Below are positions 37,230 to 46,717 of a DNA stretch of 61,562 nucleotides, piece after piece. Positions within the stretch are counted from its first letter, which is position 1. Each line of letters opens with the position of its first letter. Under the pieces are notes generated by a model. That model was not told the origin of the DNA. It saw only the letters and a list, made by a program, of their open reading frames with translations, and made no database searches. The position numbers were made by a program, and so were the translations under genes. This stretch comes from Intrasporangiaceae bacterium. Lineage in GTDB: Bacteria; Actinomycetota; Actinomycetes; Actinomycetales; Dermatophilaceae. Where the stretch lies: contig JAJPIW010000094.1 of the NCBI GenBank assembly GCA_021324575.1, positions 1 through 61,562 of the forward strand. Direction: 5' to 3'.

Positions 37230-38015
37230 CTATGTCCGGCGCGCAGGCGACGGAAGACCGAGCGTCGCGATCAGGCTGGTCCAGTCACGGGCCATCGCCA
37301 TCTGTAATTGGGCCAACGTCGCGGCCCGCGTGCAGACAGCATGGAAGGCGCTCCCCTCGACTCTGTCCTTGTCGTTCTGCAGGTAAGGCCCGCCCTTGTA
37401 GAGGGTGAACCCGTTGGGCTGCGGCCACAGGTTGCGGTAGTCCGACGCGCCGCCGGCGCTGAGCTCGACGAGGTGGTCCAGCTCGTAGCTGCCGGTCTGC
37501 GAGCGGGGAATCCCGTATGCCGTGAGGACGACCCGTTTCGCTGCGGCGGAGATCTTCCGGGTCGGTCGGACCGAGGCGGTGTAGCCGCCCTTGCGGCATA
37601 CGGTCGTGGACAGGTCCGCCTGGGTGACCGCAGCGTCGATCGCACCAGGCGTGCAGGCTGGGTCGGGCAGAGCCTGGTGGGTGGTGGTGAACCGGAGGTG
37701 GCAGGAGCCGGGCGTCGGGATGGGGCCAAGGACGCCGTCCGCGTTCCAGCCGTGCCCGGTGGCGACCACCAGCCCCGCGGCGGTTCTGCTCGGCGACGGC
37801 TTGGGTCGAGCGGTCGGTCGGGCCGTCGGCGGGTCCGTTGGCAGGGACGTCATTGCCACTGACGTACCCGACGGGGTCGGCGCCGTCGTCCCCGCGTCAG
37901 GTGTCAGATGACTACTGCACCCGGCGGGGAGCAGGACGAGCAGAGCGATGCTCGCCGCTGCACCTCTTCGCGTCGCTGCCCTCACGAGGCTGATGGTGTC
38001 ACCGCGGGCCGACAC
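37230..38015 (-). CDS. Secreted lipoprotein with an HNH-like motif
   Basis: The 261-residue protein has a basic start, a hydrophobic stretch and a lipobox-like PAGC with lipidated Cys33, then a Thr/Pro-rich spacer to about residue 85. The C-terminal domain carries YELDHLVELSAGG (DH at 180-181) and YRNLWPQP, resembling the beta-beta-alpha metal site of HNH nucleases; a classical HNH triad is not complete. Such proteins are frequent in actinobacterial phages and ICEs. It could be a surface nuclease or an exclusion factor. It is monocistronic. Confidence 0.7.
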   Translation of the reverse strand: MSARGDTISLVRAATRRGAAASIALLVLLPAGCSSHLTPDAGTTAPTPSGTSVAMTSLPTDPPTARPTARPKPSPSRTAAGLVVATGHGWNADGVLGPIPTPGSCHLRFTTTHQALPDPACTPGAIDAAVTQADLSTTVCRKGGYTASVRPTRKISAAAKRVVLTAYGIPRSQTGSYELDHLVELSAGGASDYRNLWPQPNGFTLYKGGPYLQNDKDRVEGSAFHAVCTRAATLAQLQMAMARDWTSLIATLGLPSPARRT

Positions 38016-38300
38016 CCCCGTTGCGCCAGGTCGACTGCCGCCGCGAGGGTTTCCGGTGACCCACGGCCAATCCGCGTTACGTCAGATCCCGTTCGCCGAA
38101 GCACAGCCGACCCATCCCCACGCCACCGTTCCCCACGGCCCTGTCCACTCCCCAGGTGCCCCGCCGACGGCCAGCCCGACCCCGCTCCCCCGATCCAAGG
38201 CCGAACCCCCTAACCCCTGCGTCCTACACGTCAGGCACCACGCTGACGCGGGTGGGCGCGGCCCGGCCCAGTAGTGCCCCCGCCGTGGCGTATTCAGAGC
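38016..38300. promoter_or_regulatory. Region upstream of the relaxase: candidate oriT and promoter
   Basis: The gap directly precedes the relaxase gene, where MobF elements often carry oriT. CGTCAG (38229-38234) and CTGACG (38243-38248) form a 6+6 inverted repeat with an 8-base loop, and the following 50 bases are very G+C-rich with GGGC/GCCC words. No known nic site was recognised, so oriT is only a candidate. No gene is supported in this stretch. Confidence 0.35.
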
Positions 38301-41210
38301 ATGACGATGTCACTGCGACGGATGACGTTGGGGGCGGGCTACCGCTACCTGATGTCCTCCGTTGCGCGGATGGACGAGGCCGGCCCCGCCGCCGGGTTGG
38401 CGGCCTATTACGCCGCCAACGGCACCCCACCCGGTCGGTTCCTCGGCGCAGGGCTCGCAGGCTTGGACGGCGGGAACGGCGTTGCATCGGGCTCGGTCGT
38501 GACGGAGGAGGGGTTGTGGCGGATGCTCGGCATGCTGCAGGACCCGGTCACCGGGGAACCGCTCGGCGCGATTCCACCGGCGCCCCGGACCGCGTACGTC
38601 GATGCCCATGGCCGGTTGCGGAAGCCGCCGCAGGCGGTCGCCGGGTTCGACCTGACCTTCTCCGCACCGAAGTCGGTGTCGGTGGCGTGGGCGCTCGCGG
38701 ACGACGCGACCCGGGCCCGGATCTACGCGGCGCACCGCCGCGCCCTGGAAGCGGTCATCGCCTATGCCGAGGGGCAGGTGTTCGCGACCCGGCTCGGCCA
38801 CGGCGGGGTCGTCCAGGACGACGTCCGTGGGGTCGTCGCGGCGGCGTTTGACCATTGGGACTCCCGCGCCGGCGACCCGCAACTGCACACCCACGTCGTC
38901 GTCCTCAACCGGGTGCAGGCAGTGTCCGACGGTGGGTGGCGCACCCTGGACTCCAAGGCCCTGTTCCGCGCCAACGTTCCACTGTCCGAGCTGTACAACG
39001 GGATCCTGGCCGACCAACTCACCGCCGACCTCGGCTGGGGCTGGACCCCCGAACAACGCAAACGATCGGCCGAACCCAAGTGGGAAGTCACCGGCGTACC
39101 CACCGACCTACGCGACCACTTCTCCCAGCGGACCTCGGCCATCGAGGCCGCCAAGGATGACCTCGTCGAGGCCTTCACCACCTCCCACGGACGCCCACCG
39201 ACCGCCCGGGAAGTGATCCAGATGCGCCAGCAGGCCACCCTGGCCACCCGCGAAGGCAAGCACGTCCGCCCGCTGCGGGACCTCATCGACGGATGGCGCG
39301 ACCGTGCCCGCCCGTTCGTCGGCACCAACCCCGACGCCTGGGCCGCGAAGCTCACCCGCTCGTCCGGACCGCGGCTCCGGAACGCGGCCGATCTCGAGGA
39401 CGGGGTGCTCCGCGACCTCGCCCAAGTGGTCGTCGGCAAGGTCGCCGACAAGCGGGCCACCTTCACCCGGTCCAACCTGCTGGCCGAGGCCTTGCGGGAG
39501 TTGCACGGGGTCCGGTTCGCCGCCCCCGCCGACCGGGTCGCCGTCGCCGAGCGGACCGCCACGTATGCCGTGGAGAAGGTCGTCATGCTCACCCCGCCCG
39601 ACCTGGGCCACGTCCCCCCAGAGCTGCGGCGGGCGGACGGGTCGAGCAAGTTCGTTCCCCGCAACAGTCAGGTGTTCACGACCCAGGACCTCCTGGACGC
39701 CGAGACCCGGCTGCTAGATGCCGCCGACGATATGACCGCCCAGGCCGCGATCACCGCAGTTGCCGCGGCCCAGGGCGACGGTGCTGCGGTGTCTGATGAA
39801 CAGTCGGCGGCGGTCGCCGCGGTCGCCGGGTCTGGGCGGCGGCTGGACGTCCTGGTCGGGGCGGCCGGGACCGGGAAGTCGACCACGATGGCGGCGGTCC
39901 GGCAGGCCTGGGAGGCCACCTTCGGGCCCGGGACCGTCGTCGGCCTGGCCCCGTCAGCAGCCGCGGCGGAGGTCCTCGCCGACGCGGTCGGGGTGCCGAC
40001 GGAGAACACCGCCAAGTGGATCAGCGAACACAAGCGCCTGCCCGACCGGGAAGCCATCCTGGCCTCGTATGCGGCCCGGCTGGCCCGCTCGTATCCCTCC
40101 GTCGAGACCCGGCAGCTGCAGTTGCAAGCACTTGCGGCGCGGAACGAATACAACCGGTGGGCCCTGCAACCCGGGCAGCTGGTCATCGTCGACGAAGCCT
40201 CCATGGCCGCCACCGCCGACCTCGACTACATCACCACCGCCGCCACCCAGGCCGGGGCGAAAGTCCTCCTCGTCGGGGACTGGGCCCAACTGTCCCCGGT
40301 CCAGGCCGGCGGCGCGTTCAAACTCGTCGCCGACCACCGCACCGACACCCCGCAGTTGCACGACGTGCACCGGTTCCGCCACGAATGGGAACGCACCGCC
40401 TCCCTCAAACTGCGGGCCGGGCGGGTCAGCGCCGCCGACACCTACGCCGCCCACGACCGGGTCGAGTCCGGCGGGCGGGAGGACATGCTCGACCTGATCT
40501 TCGACGGCTGGCTGGCCGACACCCGCGCCGGCCGCACCTCTCTGATGCTCGCCGCCGACGCCGAAACGGTCGCTGACCTTAACGCACGGGCCCGCGCTCA
40601 CCGCGTCGCCACTGGTGGCGTCAACACCGCCGGGGTCGCGCTGCGCGACGGTACGACCATCGGTGTGGGCGACCAGGTCATCACCCGATTGAATCGGCGC
40701 GAGCTCGTGACCGGGCGCGGCTGGGTCAAAAACGGCGACGACTGGATCGTCCAAGCCATCGACGAGAACGGGACGGTCCGGGTGCGGCGGCCCAGCGGCG
40801 GAGCCGTCGCGGTCCTGCCACCCGACTACGTTGCCGACCACGTCGAGCTCGGCTACGCCACCACCGCCCACCGCGCCCAAGGCCGCACCGTCGACACCAC
40901 CCATTCCTACGTGACCGCCACCACCGTCCGGGAGCCGCTGTACGTCATGGCCACCCGCGGCCGTGAAAGCAACAAGCTGTACGTCGACACGGCATACGAC
41001 CCGGACACCGCGACCAGCCATGAAGAGCCGATTGACGTGGACCCGCTGGACGTCCTGCGGTCCGTCATCGACACCTCCGGCGCCGATATCTCCGCGAGCG
41101 AAATCCGCCATCGGGAACAACGATCGGCGTGGGCTCCGTGGCGCCTCGAGGCACAGGACGCATACCTCCACAGCCACGCGAGGGCGGTCGACCTGCCGAG
41201 GCGCCTCTAG
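38301..41210 (+). CDS. MobF relaxase-helicase (TrwC/TraI-like), short C-terminus
   Basis: The 969-residue protein nicks oriT and unwinds the transferred strand. The relaxase domain starts GAGYRYLMSSVARMD, with AYYAANGTPPGRFLG next and the HUH-type histidines in GDPQLHTHVVVLNRV (about 195-210). The helicase domain has Walker A GAAGTGKST near 520, LVIVDEASM, and TTAHRAQGRTVDTTH. Actinobacterial relatives usually run on past this point with a repeat-rich tail; here the protein stops at HARAVDLPRRL, directly where the defence cargo begins. The first ATG (38301) is used; a second one lies two codons later. Confidence 0.93.
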   Translation: MTMSLRRMTLGAGYRYLMSSVARMDEAGPAAGLAAYYAANGTPPGRFLGAGLAGLDGGNGVASGSVVTEEGLWRMLGMLQDPVTGEPLGAIPPAPRTAYVDAHGRLRKPPQAVAGFDLTFSAPKSVSVAWALADDATRARIYAAHRRALEAVIAYAEGQVFATRLGHGGVVQDDVRGVVAAAFDHWDSRAGDPQLHTHVVVLNRVQAVSDGGWRTLDSKALFRANVPLSELYNGILADQLTADLGWGWTPEQRKRSAEPKWEVTGVPTDLRDHFSQRTSAIEAAKDDLVEAFTTSHGRPPTAREVIQMRQQATLATREGKHVRPLRDLIDGWRDRARPFVGTNPDAWAAKLTRSSGPRLRNAADLEDGVLRDLAQVVVGKVADKRATFTRSNLLAEALRELHGVRFAAPADRVAVAERTATYAVEKVVMLTPPDLGHVPPELRRADGSSKFVPRNSQVFTTQDLLDAETRLLDAADDMTAQAAITAVAAAQGDGAAVSDEQSAAVAAVAGSGRRLDVLVGAAGTGKSTTMAAVRQAWEATFGPGTVVGLAPSAAAAEVLADAVGVPTENTAKWISEHKRLPDREAILASYAARLARSYPSVETRQLQLQALAARNEYNRWALQPGQLVIVDEASMAATADLDYITTAATQAGAKVLLVGDWAQLSPVQAGGAFKLVADHRTDTPQLHDVHRFRHEWERTASLKLRAGRVSAADTYAAHDRVESGGREDMLDLIFDGWLADTRAGRTSLMLAADAETVADLNARARAHRVATGGVNTAGVALRDGTTIGVGDQVITRLNRRELVTGRGWVKNGDDWIVQAIDENGTVRVRRPSGGAVAVLPPDYVADHVELGYATTAHRAQGRTVDTTHSYVTATTVREPLYVMATRGRESNKLYVDTAYDPDTATSHEEPIDVDPLDVLRSVIDTSGADISASEIRHREQRSAWAPWRLEAQDAYLHSHARAVDLPRRL

Positions 41211-41485
41211 CGCTCCCTTGTGGTGGACCTCAAGGAAGCACTGGGCGTTCCGCACTCAATGAGCTGCGGACATGTCACTCGAGACTCGGCCAGAGGCTTG
41301 GTGCCGTGTTGCTGGACCGTCATCGTCGCGAAGTAACAACCTTGTCTGACCAGCGGAAACACCGTGCTGGAGGCCCTGAATGTTGCGGCCGATTCTCGCC
41401 GCGGACGAATCTTTGCGGACTGAGGCGTTCGCGCCTTGCGACTCCCGAGGAACAAGCGTGTTGAGTCCTGCAGCATGATGGCCCC
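41211..41485. other. Intergenic region between the relaxase and the defence cargo
   Basis: The 275 bases hold no supported gene. TTGTCTGACC at about 41342 could be a -35 region for the plus-strand defence genes, but no -10 is convincing. The base composition falls from about 70% G+C in the relaxase gene to near 60%, marking a boundary between DNA of different origin. Confidence 0.35.
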
Positions 41486-41860
41486 ATGGCCGAGCCCCAG
41501 TCCACGGAAGAGATCCGCTCCACTCTCCAGCGGATCGTCGGCCAGTCGGTTCGTCAGTTGCAGGTGCTCGGCATCAACAGCCTGAAGTCGGTCATGCCAG
41601 CGCCGCACGACTTCGTAGGAGCCACAATCACGAGCGTCTCTGCCCACGACAGGAAAGTCAGGATCGACCTCGGCAGGCTCTCGGCGACGGTCGATCTCCA
41701 ACGGACAGGACGACTCCTCTGGCTCGGCGAAGCCGTGCCCGCGCGAATCGCGCAGCCTGGCACACCCACCGTGCGGCTGCTCTTTGAGTCTGGGTCCGCC
41801 TTGGACTTCACCGAACCGGCGAAGACGAAGCGGATCTCGGTTGTCCTCAGTGAAACCTGA
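41486..41860 (+). CDS. Stand-alone Fpg/Nei N-terminal-like domain protein
   Basis: The 124-residue protein resembles the N-terminal beta-sandwich of Fpg/Nei DNA glycosylases and nothing else in that enzyme. The order FVGATITSVSAHDRKVRIDL, then VDLQRTGRLLWLG, VRLLFESGSALDFTEP and ISVVL follows the family pattern (IxxVxRRGK, HLGMTGRLL, VxLxFDDGxxLxFxDPR). The catalytic N-terminal Pro-Glu is absent (MAEPQSTEEIR), and there is no H2TH or zinc finger. It may bind damaged or modified DNA, or serve as a scaffold, without glycosylase activity. It is the first plus-strand gene of the defence block, 118 bases before the ATPase gene. Confidence 0.7.
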   Translation: MAEPQSTEEIRSTLQRIVGQSVRQLQVLGINSLKSVMPAPHDFVGATITSVSAHDRKVRIDLGRLSATVDLQRTGRLLWLGEAVPARIAQPGTPTVRLLFESGSALDFTEPAKTKRISVVLSET

Positions 41861-41978
41861 AATTCACAGGGAGGTTTCGGGGCAGCCGTTCGTCCACAGG
41901 CATCGCAACTCAGCGGGCGCATACCCCGGTCGGCGAGCTACTCTTTTCGTAGAACTCAACCACGAGAAGGGACCGAGC

Positions 41979-43430
41979 ATGCTAGCCCAACCTCAGCCGA
42001 GAGACGACCTCCTGGTTACATCCAACTTCATTCGGGCTGTCCGCGAATCCGGCTACCTCAGCATCGCAACCGCACTCGCGGAACTCGTGGACAACTCCTT
42101 GCAAGCCGATGCGAAGACAGTGTCGATCACCGTGGGCCGCAACACCACGAATTCCCTTCCCGATATTACGATCGAGGACGATGGTGCCGGCATGTCGAAG
42201 GCCGGACTGGAACTGTGCCTGCGCTTCGGCGGATCATCGCGATTCGACGCGCGCCAGTCTTTCGGTCGCTTCGGCATGGGACTGCCAGCAGCCAGCCTCA
42301 GCCAGGCACGTCGTGTCGAAGTCACTGCGTGGCAGAACAACGGTCCCGAGCACACTGTCGCGCTCGATGTCGATGCGATAGTGGCCGGAAGCGCCCCGAT
42401 GCTGATCGCTCAGCCTGGGTCGCGGAGAGCAGGCACGTCCGGATGTCGCGTCCGCTGGATGCAGTGCGACCGTATCGAGTACCGGCGGCTGGCATGGCTG
42501 GAGCGATCACTTCGCCACGACTTGGGGCGAATGTTCCGGCGCTTTATCGTCGGGGGGTTGAACATGACGATCAACGGAACACGAGTCGAGGCCATCGATC
42601 CCACGCTGCTCACGACCAAGGTCGAAGGTGCATCGGCACGGCTCGCCTTCGACGAGATGAAATACGAGTTGGAGACCACCGGGGGCGGCACCTCCGTGGT
42701 CACGGTTCGGTTCGCCGTGCTCCCCGTCGAGGTGTGGCACCGCCTCGACAACGTGACGAAGCGGCGGATGGGCATCGTCGGGGGTGGAGGGGTCTCGATC
42801 TTGCGCGCCGGACGTGAGATCGCCAGTGGCTGGCACCTCATGGGAGGGAAGCGCAAGGAGAACTACGACGACTGGTGGCGCTGCGAGATCGAGTTCGACC
42901 CTAGCCTCGATGAGCACTTCGGCATAACGATCAACAAGCAAGGCATCCGCCCCTCGACCCAGTTGCGCGAGGCCCTCGAGCCCGAACTCGAGTCCATCGG
43001 CCGGCTGCTGAACGCCCGCGTGCGTCAAGCCTTCGACGATGTTAAGTTCCAGGCAGCGGCGCAAGCCTCTTGTCGCATCGCCGCCGCGGCCGACCCGGAC
43101 CTGCCCGTGATCGACTCGCGGGGACGAAGCGGAGCGATCCAGTACCGGCTAGGTTCCGATGCGCTGCCAATCGAGGTCATGTTCCAATCCACGCTGGCGC
43201 AGCGGACGCTCGACCTCACCCTCAACAGTGACCATCCCGCCTTCGCTGCCCTCTATCAGCCACTCCAGGCCATCGAGGGTGGAGCGGCGGCGGAACTCCG
43301 CACTTCGATCGAACTCCTCCTGTTGTCGTTCGCAAGGAGTGCTGTGCAGCTTGAGCTGGCAGGTCAACCTTTCGACGCTCTCGTCCGGGTCTGGGGCAGC
43401 AACTATGGACGGATGCTTCAGAAGTCATGA
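41979..43430 (+). CDS. GHKL (MORC/Hsp90-like) ATPase of the defence system
   Basis: The 483-residue protein has a Bergerat ATP-binding fold at its N-terminus: N-box ALAELVDNS (Glu35, Asn39), G1 DDGAGM (67-72) and G2 GRFGMG (96-101). This is closest to MORC and MutL-type clamps, which dimerise around DNA on ATP binding. The C-terminal part (about 250-480) has no recognised domain. GAGAAGGGACC precedes the ATG at 41979; an in-frame start at 41784 would overlap the upstream gene. Its stop overlaps the next start (ATGA), so it is translated with the DruA-like protein. Confidence 0.88.
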   Translation: MLAQPQPRDDLLVTSNFIRAVRESGYLSIATALAELVDNSLQADAKTVSITVGRNTTNSLPDITIEDDGAGMSKAGLELCLRFGGSSRFDARQSFGRFGMGLPAASLSQARRVEVTAWQNNGPEHTVALDVDAIVAGSAPMLIAQPGSRRAGTSGCRVRWMQCDRIEYRRLAWLERSLRHDLGRMFRRFIVGGLNMTINGTRVEAIDPTLLTTKVEGASARLAFDEMKYELETTGGGTSVVTVRFAVLPVEVWHRLDNVTKRRMGIVGGGGVSILRAGREIASGWHLMGGKRKENYDDWWRCEIEFDPSLDEHFGITINKQGIRPSTQLREALEPELESIGRLLNARVRQAFDDVKFQAAAQASCRIAAAADPDLPVIDSRGRSGAIQYRLGSDALPIEVMFQSTLAQRTLDLTLNSDHPAFAALYQPLQAIEGGAAAELRTSIELLLLSFARSAVQLELAGQPFDALVRVWGSNYGRMLQKS

Positions 43431-45415
43431 CTGACAAAGACGCCAGATACGTCCCCCTCGCCCTGCCTGCCGGGGCCAGCACAACAGAGCGGCGAGGGTT
43501 CACAAGACTGTGCAACCTGCTGGCCGACGCGCAGTTGGACTCAGAAGTGCACGTTGACCACGCCTTCTGGTTCACGGCCGCCGGGCTCGGTGACAGCTAC
43601 AACATGCCCCGATTGGCCGCAGCCGCGCACACGGTCATCGATCTCGTTGATCAGGGCTGGACGATCGAGGTCGACAAGTACGGCCCTCTGCTCTGTCCTC
43701 CACACACCGACGACGACAAGGACTCGGAGAAGGCGCGCATCCGAAGACAAGAGCACCTTCGCCGTGACGCCCAACTCCGTCAGCCAAGTGTCCGCCGCTT
43801 TATCGCGAGCATGGAGCGCAGCCACCAGCACGGCGACCGCCTGGTGTCCATCTTCAACCTGATGCGCGATGGTCGAGAACTTGCAAGCGCCCTCGAGGCG
43901 CATCCCGAAGCCACCGACACCATCCAGCCGTACGTGCAGATCGTGGACAGTGCAAGGACCTGCGAACTGACCGGATTCAAACTGCACGACATCTGGCGCT
44001 ACTTCCGCCACACCTGGTCGAACGCCTACTCAACGGTACCCGGGCGCTCCATGCCAATCCTGATCCGAGACGGCGCAACCGAGCACCACGCGGTGATCGG
44101 TCTGGCCGCAATCTCCAGTCCGGTCGTCCAGATTGCGGAGCGCGACAGTTGGATTCAGTGGGACACGAAGCAGTTTGTCGCGACGGTCGAAGCGGCACCG
44201 ACCGACAAGGTCGCCCGATGGCTTGCACAACGCATCAAGTCCCAACGCTGCGAGATCTATGTCGAAGACTTGCTCCGCGATGGCGTCCTGCAACCAAACG
44301 ATCTGAATGAACCCTCACTGGACGTGGTTGCCCGGCTGCGAGCCGATGCCGAGCGCCACCGAGGCAAGCACCATCGGGGGGGTTCGATTCGTGAAGCCCG
44401 CAAGATCGAGGCAGATGCTTGGGTTGCGCGGGCTGAGACCCCTCTTTTCCGGTCCAAGCGATCCGCCCTGCTCGCTGAGACCCTGGAAATCCAGGGACTG
44501 CTTGGCGGATACCTGGGCGAGAGGCCCACTGCCGCCGGACTCCGCAAGGCCTTGGCCGACCCCAAGGCCAAGACCCAGATTGGGCGATTGGCACGGCGCG
44601 CTCGGGGTGAGCGTGTCGGCACTGTGATCGCGGATCTGACAGTGTGCGGCGCTCTCGCACCGTACAACGCACTGGCGGCGGGCAAGCTGGTTGGTGCGCT
44701 GGCGGTCTCGCCTGCCGTGCTCGGTGCCTACCGTGCCAAGTATTCCCGGCCCAGCGAGATCGCCTCGGCAATGGCCGGACGGCCGATCACTCGCGAGGCC
44801 CGCTTAGCTTTCATTGGCACGACCTCGCTCTATGGAACCGGGTCCAGTCAATATAACCGGTTGTTTTGGCCGGCTTCAGTGATGGGCGGAGACGACGAAT
44901 CGAGGATGGGCTTCTACGAACTGGGACGTTCCCGCTCGTTCGGCACATCCCACTTCTCGGACACTACGGTCGATGCTCTCGTGCGCCTCTCAGAGCACAG
45001 CGGCGGGCTGGTTCGGGTGAATAGTCTTTTCGGTGAAGGCGTCAGTCCGCGCCTGCGCAAGGTGCGACTGGGCCTGGCCGCCCTTGGCTGGCCAAGCAAT
45101 GAACTCCTGCGACACGGGAGGGAGCGCATCTTGTATGGCGTGCCCCTGGTCGAGAACGTCCGTGACTACTCGCTTGGCATCGATAGCCACCCCAAGTACT
45201 TGCTCGACCCTTTGCCGCGTGATGACGGCCAAGCCGTCGCTGTGTGGTGGTTCGAGCGATGGGGGCGCCGGCGTGCCGACCAGGGCGCGGTTCGCGAGGC
45301 GATGCGGCTTCACCGACTCGTTCGCCCCGTGCGCCACGCCGCACGTGTGCCGGCGCTGCAGCAGGATGAGTTGCTTCCAGTCGATACCCGGGGCAACCTG
45401 GCTGGGAGCAGGTGA
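43427..45415 (+). CDS. DruA-like (DUF4338) protein of a Druantia-type defence system
   Basis: The 662-residue protein carries the DUF4338 pattern in two blocks. Residues about 183-246 hold LHDIWRYFRHTWSNAYSTVP, PILIRDG and VIGLAAISSPVVQIAERDSW. Residues about 405-480 hold APYNALAAGKLVGALAVSP followed by TTSLYGTGSSQYNRL. DUF4338 is the DruA component of Druantia type I. The assignment is from memory of the family pattern, not a search. The first 180 and last 180 residues are not recognised, and the protein is longer than the DruA I remember. It is coupled to the GHKL ATPase gene and converges on the minus-strand defence operon with a 51-base gap. Confidence 0.75.
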   Translation: MTDKDARYVPLALPAGASTTERRGFTRLCNLLADAQLDSEVHVDHAFWFTAAGLGDSYNMPRLAAAAHTVIDLVDQGWTIEVDKYGPLLCPPHTDDDKDSEKARIRRQEHLRRDAQLRQPSVRRFIASMERSHQHGDRLVSIFNLMRDGRELASALEAHPEATDTIQPYVQIVDSARTCELTGFKLHDIWRYFRHTWSNAYSTVPGRSMPILIRDGATEHHAVIGLAAISSPVVQIAERDSWIQWDTKQFVATVEAAPTDKVARWLAQRIKSQRCEIYVEDLLRDGVLQPNDLNEPSLDVVARLRADAERHRGKHHRGGSIREARKIEADAWVARAETPLFRSKRSALLAETLEIQGLLGGYLGERPTAAGLRKALADPKAKTQIGRLARRARGERVGTVIADLTVCGALAPYNALAAGKLVGALAVSPAVLGAYRAKYSRPSEIASAMAGRPITREARLAFIGTTSLYGTGSSQYNRLFWPASVMGGDDESRMGFYELGRSRSFGTSHFSDTTVDALVRLSEHSGGLVRVNSLFGEGVSPRLRKVRLGLAALGWPSNELLRHGRERILYGVPLVENVRDYSLGIDSHPKYLLDPLPRDDGQAVAVWWFERWGRRRADQGAVREAMRLHRLVRPVRHAARVPALQQDELLPVDTRGNLAGSR

Positions 45416-45466
45416 CACGCTGGCAGCCGATGTCCGTCAGGCTCATGTCGAAGACAACAGCAACGG

Positions 45467-46717
45467 CTAGCGCGTTGCCTCTGTCACGATGTAGGTCTCC
45501 GAGCCGTTACCTAGCGCGACGATCACCAGCTCATTCCTGTCTGGGTCTTCGACTTTTCGTACGCCAAGGACGCGGATGCGCTTGCCGACCGGCAACGATT
45601 TCGATGGGTTCGGCGTGCGCACGAGTACCTCGTGGCCGCCCTGCTCCGATTTCACCACCCAGCTTTTGACGCCGTTCTGGCGGAGCACCTTTCCCTCGAT
45701 ATCGAACCATTCTCGCGCCGGAACTTCGGCGGGTGACGGCGCGACCTTTTCCCAGTAGTCACCGCAGAGATGGCGCACGTGGCAAAAGGCGCAGGTGTCC
45801 GGGCTCGGTAACGCCCTCGGATCGCCCGTCGAGGTCGCGAGGTCGGCATTGGCGATCCGAGTGGTCAGGGACGCTTCGAGGGTACGCAGGGCTGACGCGT
45901 CGGGAACGGGCACCGCTCGGTCGCGAGCCGGGTACGACACAACCAATGCGGTCGTGGCCCGTCGCTCGGGGTTGGTCTGGCGGTCGCGGGCCCACAGCAG
46001 CGCGTAGAGACGCACCTGCTCATCGTGCGAGGGATCCTCATGCCCGGTCTTGAAGTCGGTGATCGTAACTCCGGATTCATCCACCGTCACCAAATCGATC
46101 CGCCCCCAGAGGCGCAGTTGGTCCGCAACGACGTCGACCTCTGGATGGGCTCCGACGCCGACTGACCGTCGCCGCCGCTGTCCACCGCCACCCCTAGAGC
46201 TCTCGCTTGCATCGCTCGGGCCGTCGACACCATCGACCCAAGCTGGCAGCGTCCCCCTACTGAGAAACAGTTGCACGCGATTGCTCGCCACGCCGAGTTG
46301 GTCTAGTAACGCTTGTCGAAGGTTCTCACGGGCAATTGGGCTGACGCGCGGGTTGCTCCCGAGGCCGTCGACCTTCAGATCAATCGCCTCGCGTAGGACT
46401 GCAGAGAGTCCTCCAAGTCCCCGCAGTACCCCGACGGCCTCGCTGGAGTTGGTCGCGATACATCCGCTCGCGGCGAGCGCTTCAACAGTCACCTCGAGCG
46501 CGCGGTGAATGACGTCTCCTAGTAAGGAGGCCAAGTGCGGAATGCGGGGATAGCCATGGCGACCCCACACATCCGGGTAATGCGCCCTACTCAGAACCCA
46601 GCGGCGAGGACACGCCTCGACGTCTTTGAGAGAGCTGAAACTCCACATTGGCGGAGACCCGGGAAGGTAGCCCCAGAGTCCCTCGACGTCCGTTTCGAAT
46701 CGGACACTTTCACTCAC
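45467..46717 (-). CDS. PD-(D/E)XK nuclease with Fe-S cysteines (Cas4/AddB-like)
   Basis: The 416-residue protein has the RecB-type nuclease order: SFSSLKDVEACPRRW (Cys36), LGDVIHRALE (His71), GRIDLV (Asp208), ITDFKTG (Asp221, Lys223) and QVRLYAL (Gln234). Cys309, Cys312 and Cys318 in CAFCHVRHLC plus Cys36 complete a likely 4Fe-4S set, as in Cas4 and AddB. A beta-rich C-terminal extension (336-416) looks OB-like. It should cut single-stranded DNA ends. The GTG overlaps the helicase stop (GTGA), making it the last gene of the operon and a likely helicase partner. Confidence 0.85.
   Translation of the reverse strand: MSESVRFETDVEGLWGYLPGSPPMWSFSSLKDVEACPRRWVLSRAHYPDVWGRHGYPRIPHLASLLGDVIHRALEVTVEALAASGCIATNSSEAVGVLRGLGGLSAVLREAIDLKVDGLGSNPRVSPIARENLRQALLDQLGVASNRVQLFLSRGTLPAWVDGVDGPSDASESSRGGGGQRRRRSVGVGAHPEVDVVADQLRLWGRIDLVTVDESGVTITDFKTGHEDPSHDEQVRLYALLWARDRQTNPERRATTALVVSYPARDRAVPVPDASALRTLEASLTTRIANADLATSTGDPRALPSPDTCAFCHVRHLCGDYWEKVAPSPAEVPAREWFDIEGKVLRQNGVKSWVVKSEQGGHEVLVRTPNPSKSLPVGKRIRVLGVRKVEDPDRNELVIVALGNGSETYIVTEATR

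Noticed and set aside
39954-41255. A 433-aa minus-strand protein opposite the relaxase
   Set aside because: Val/Gly/Asp-rich shadow of the MobF helicase domain.
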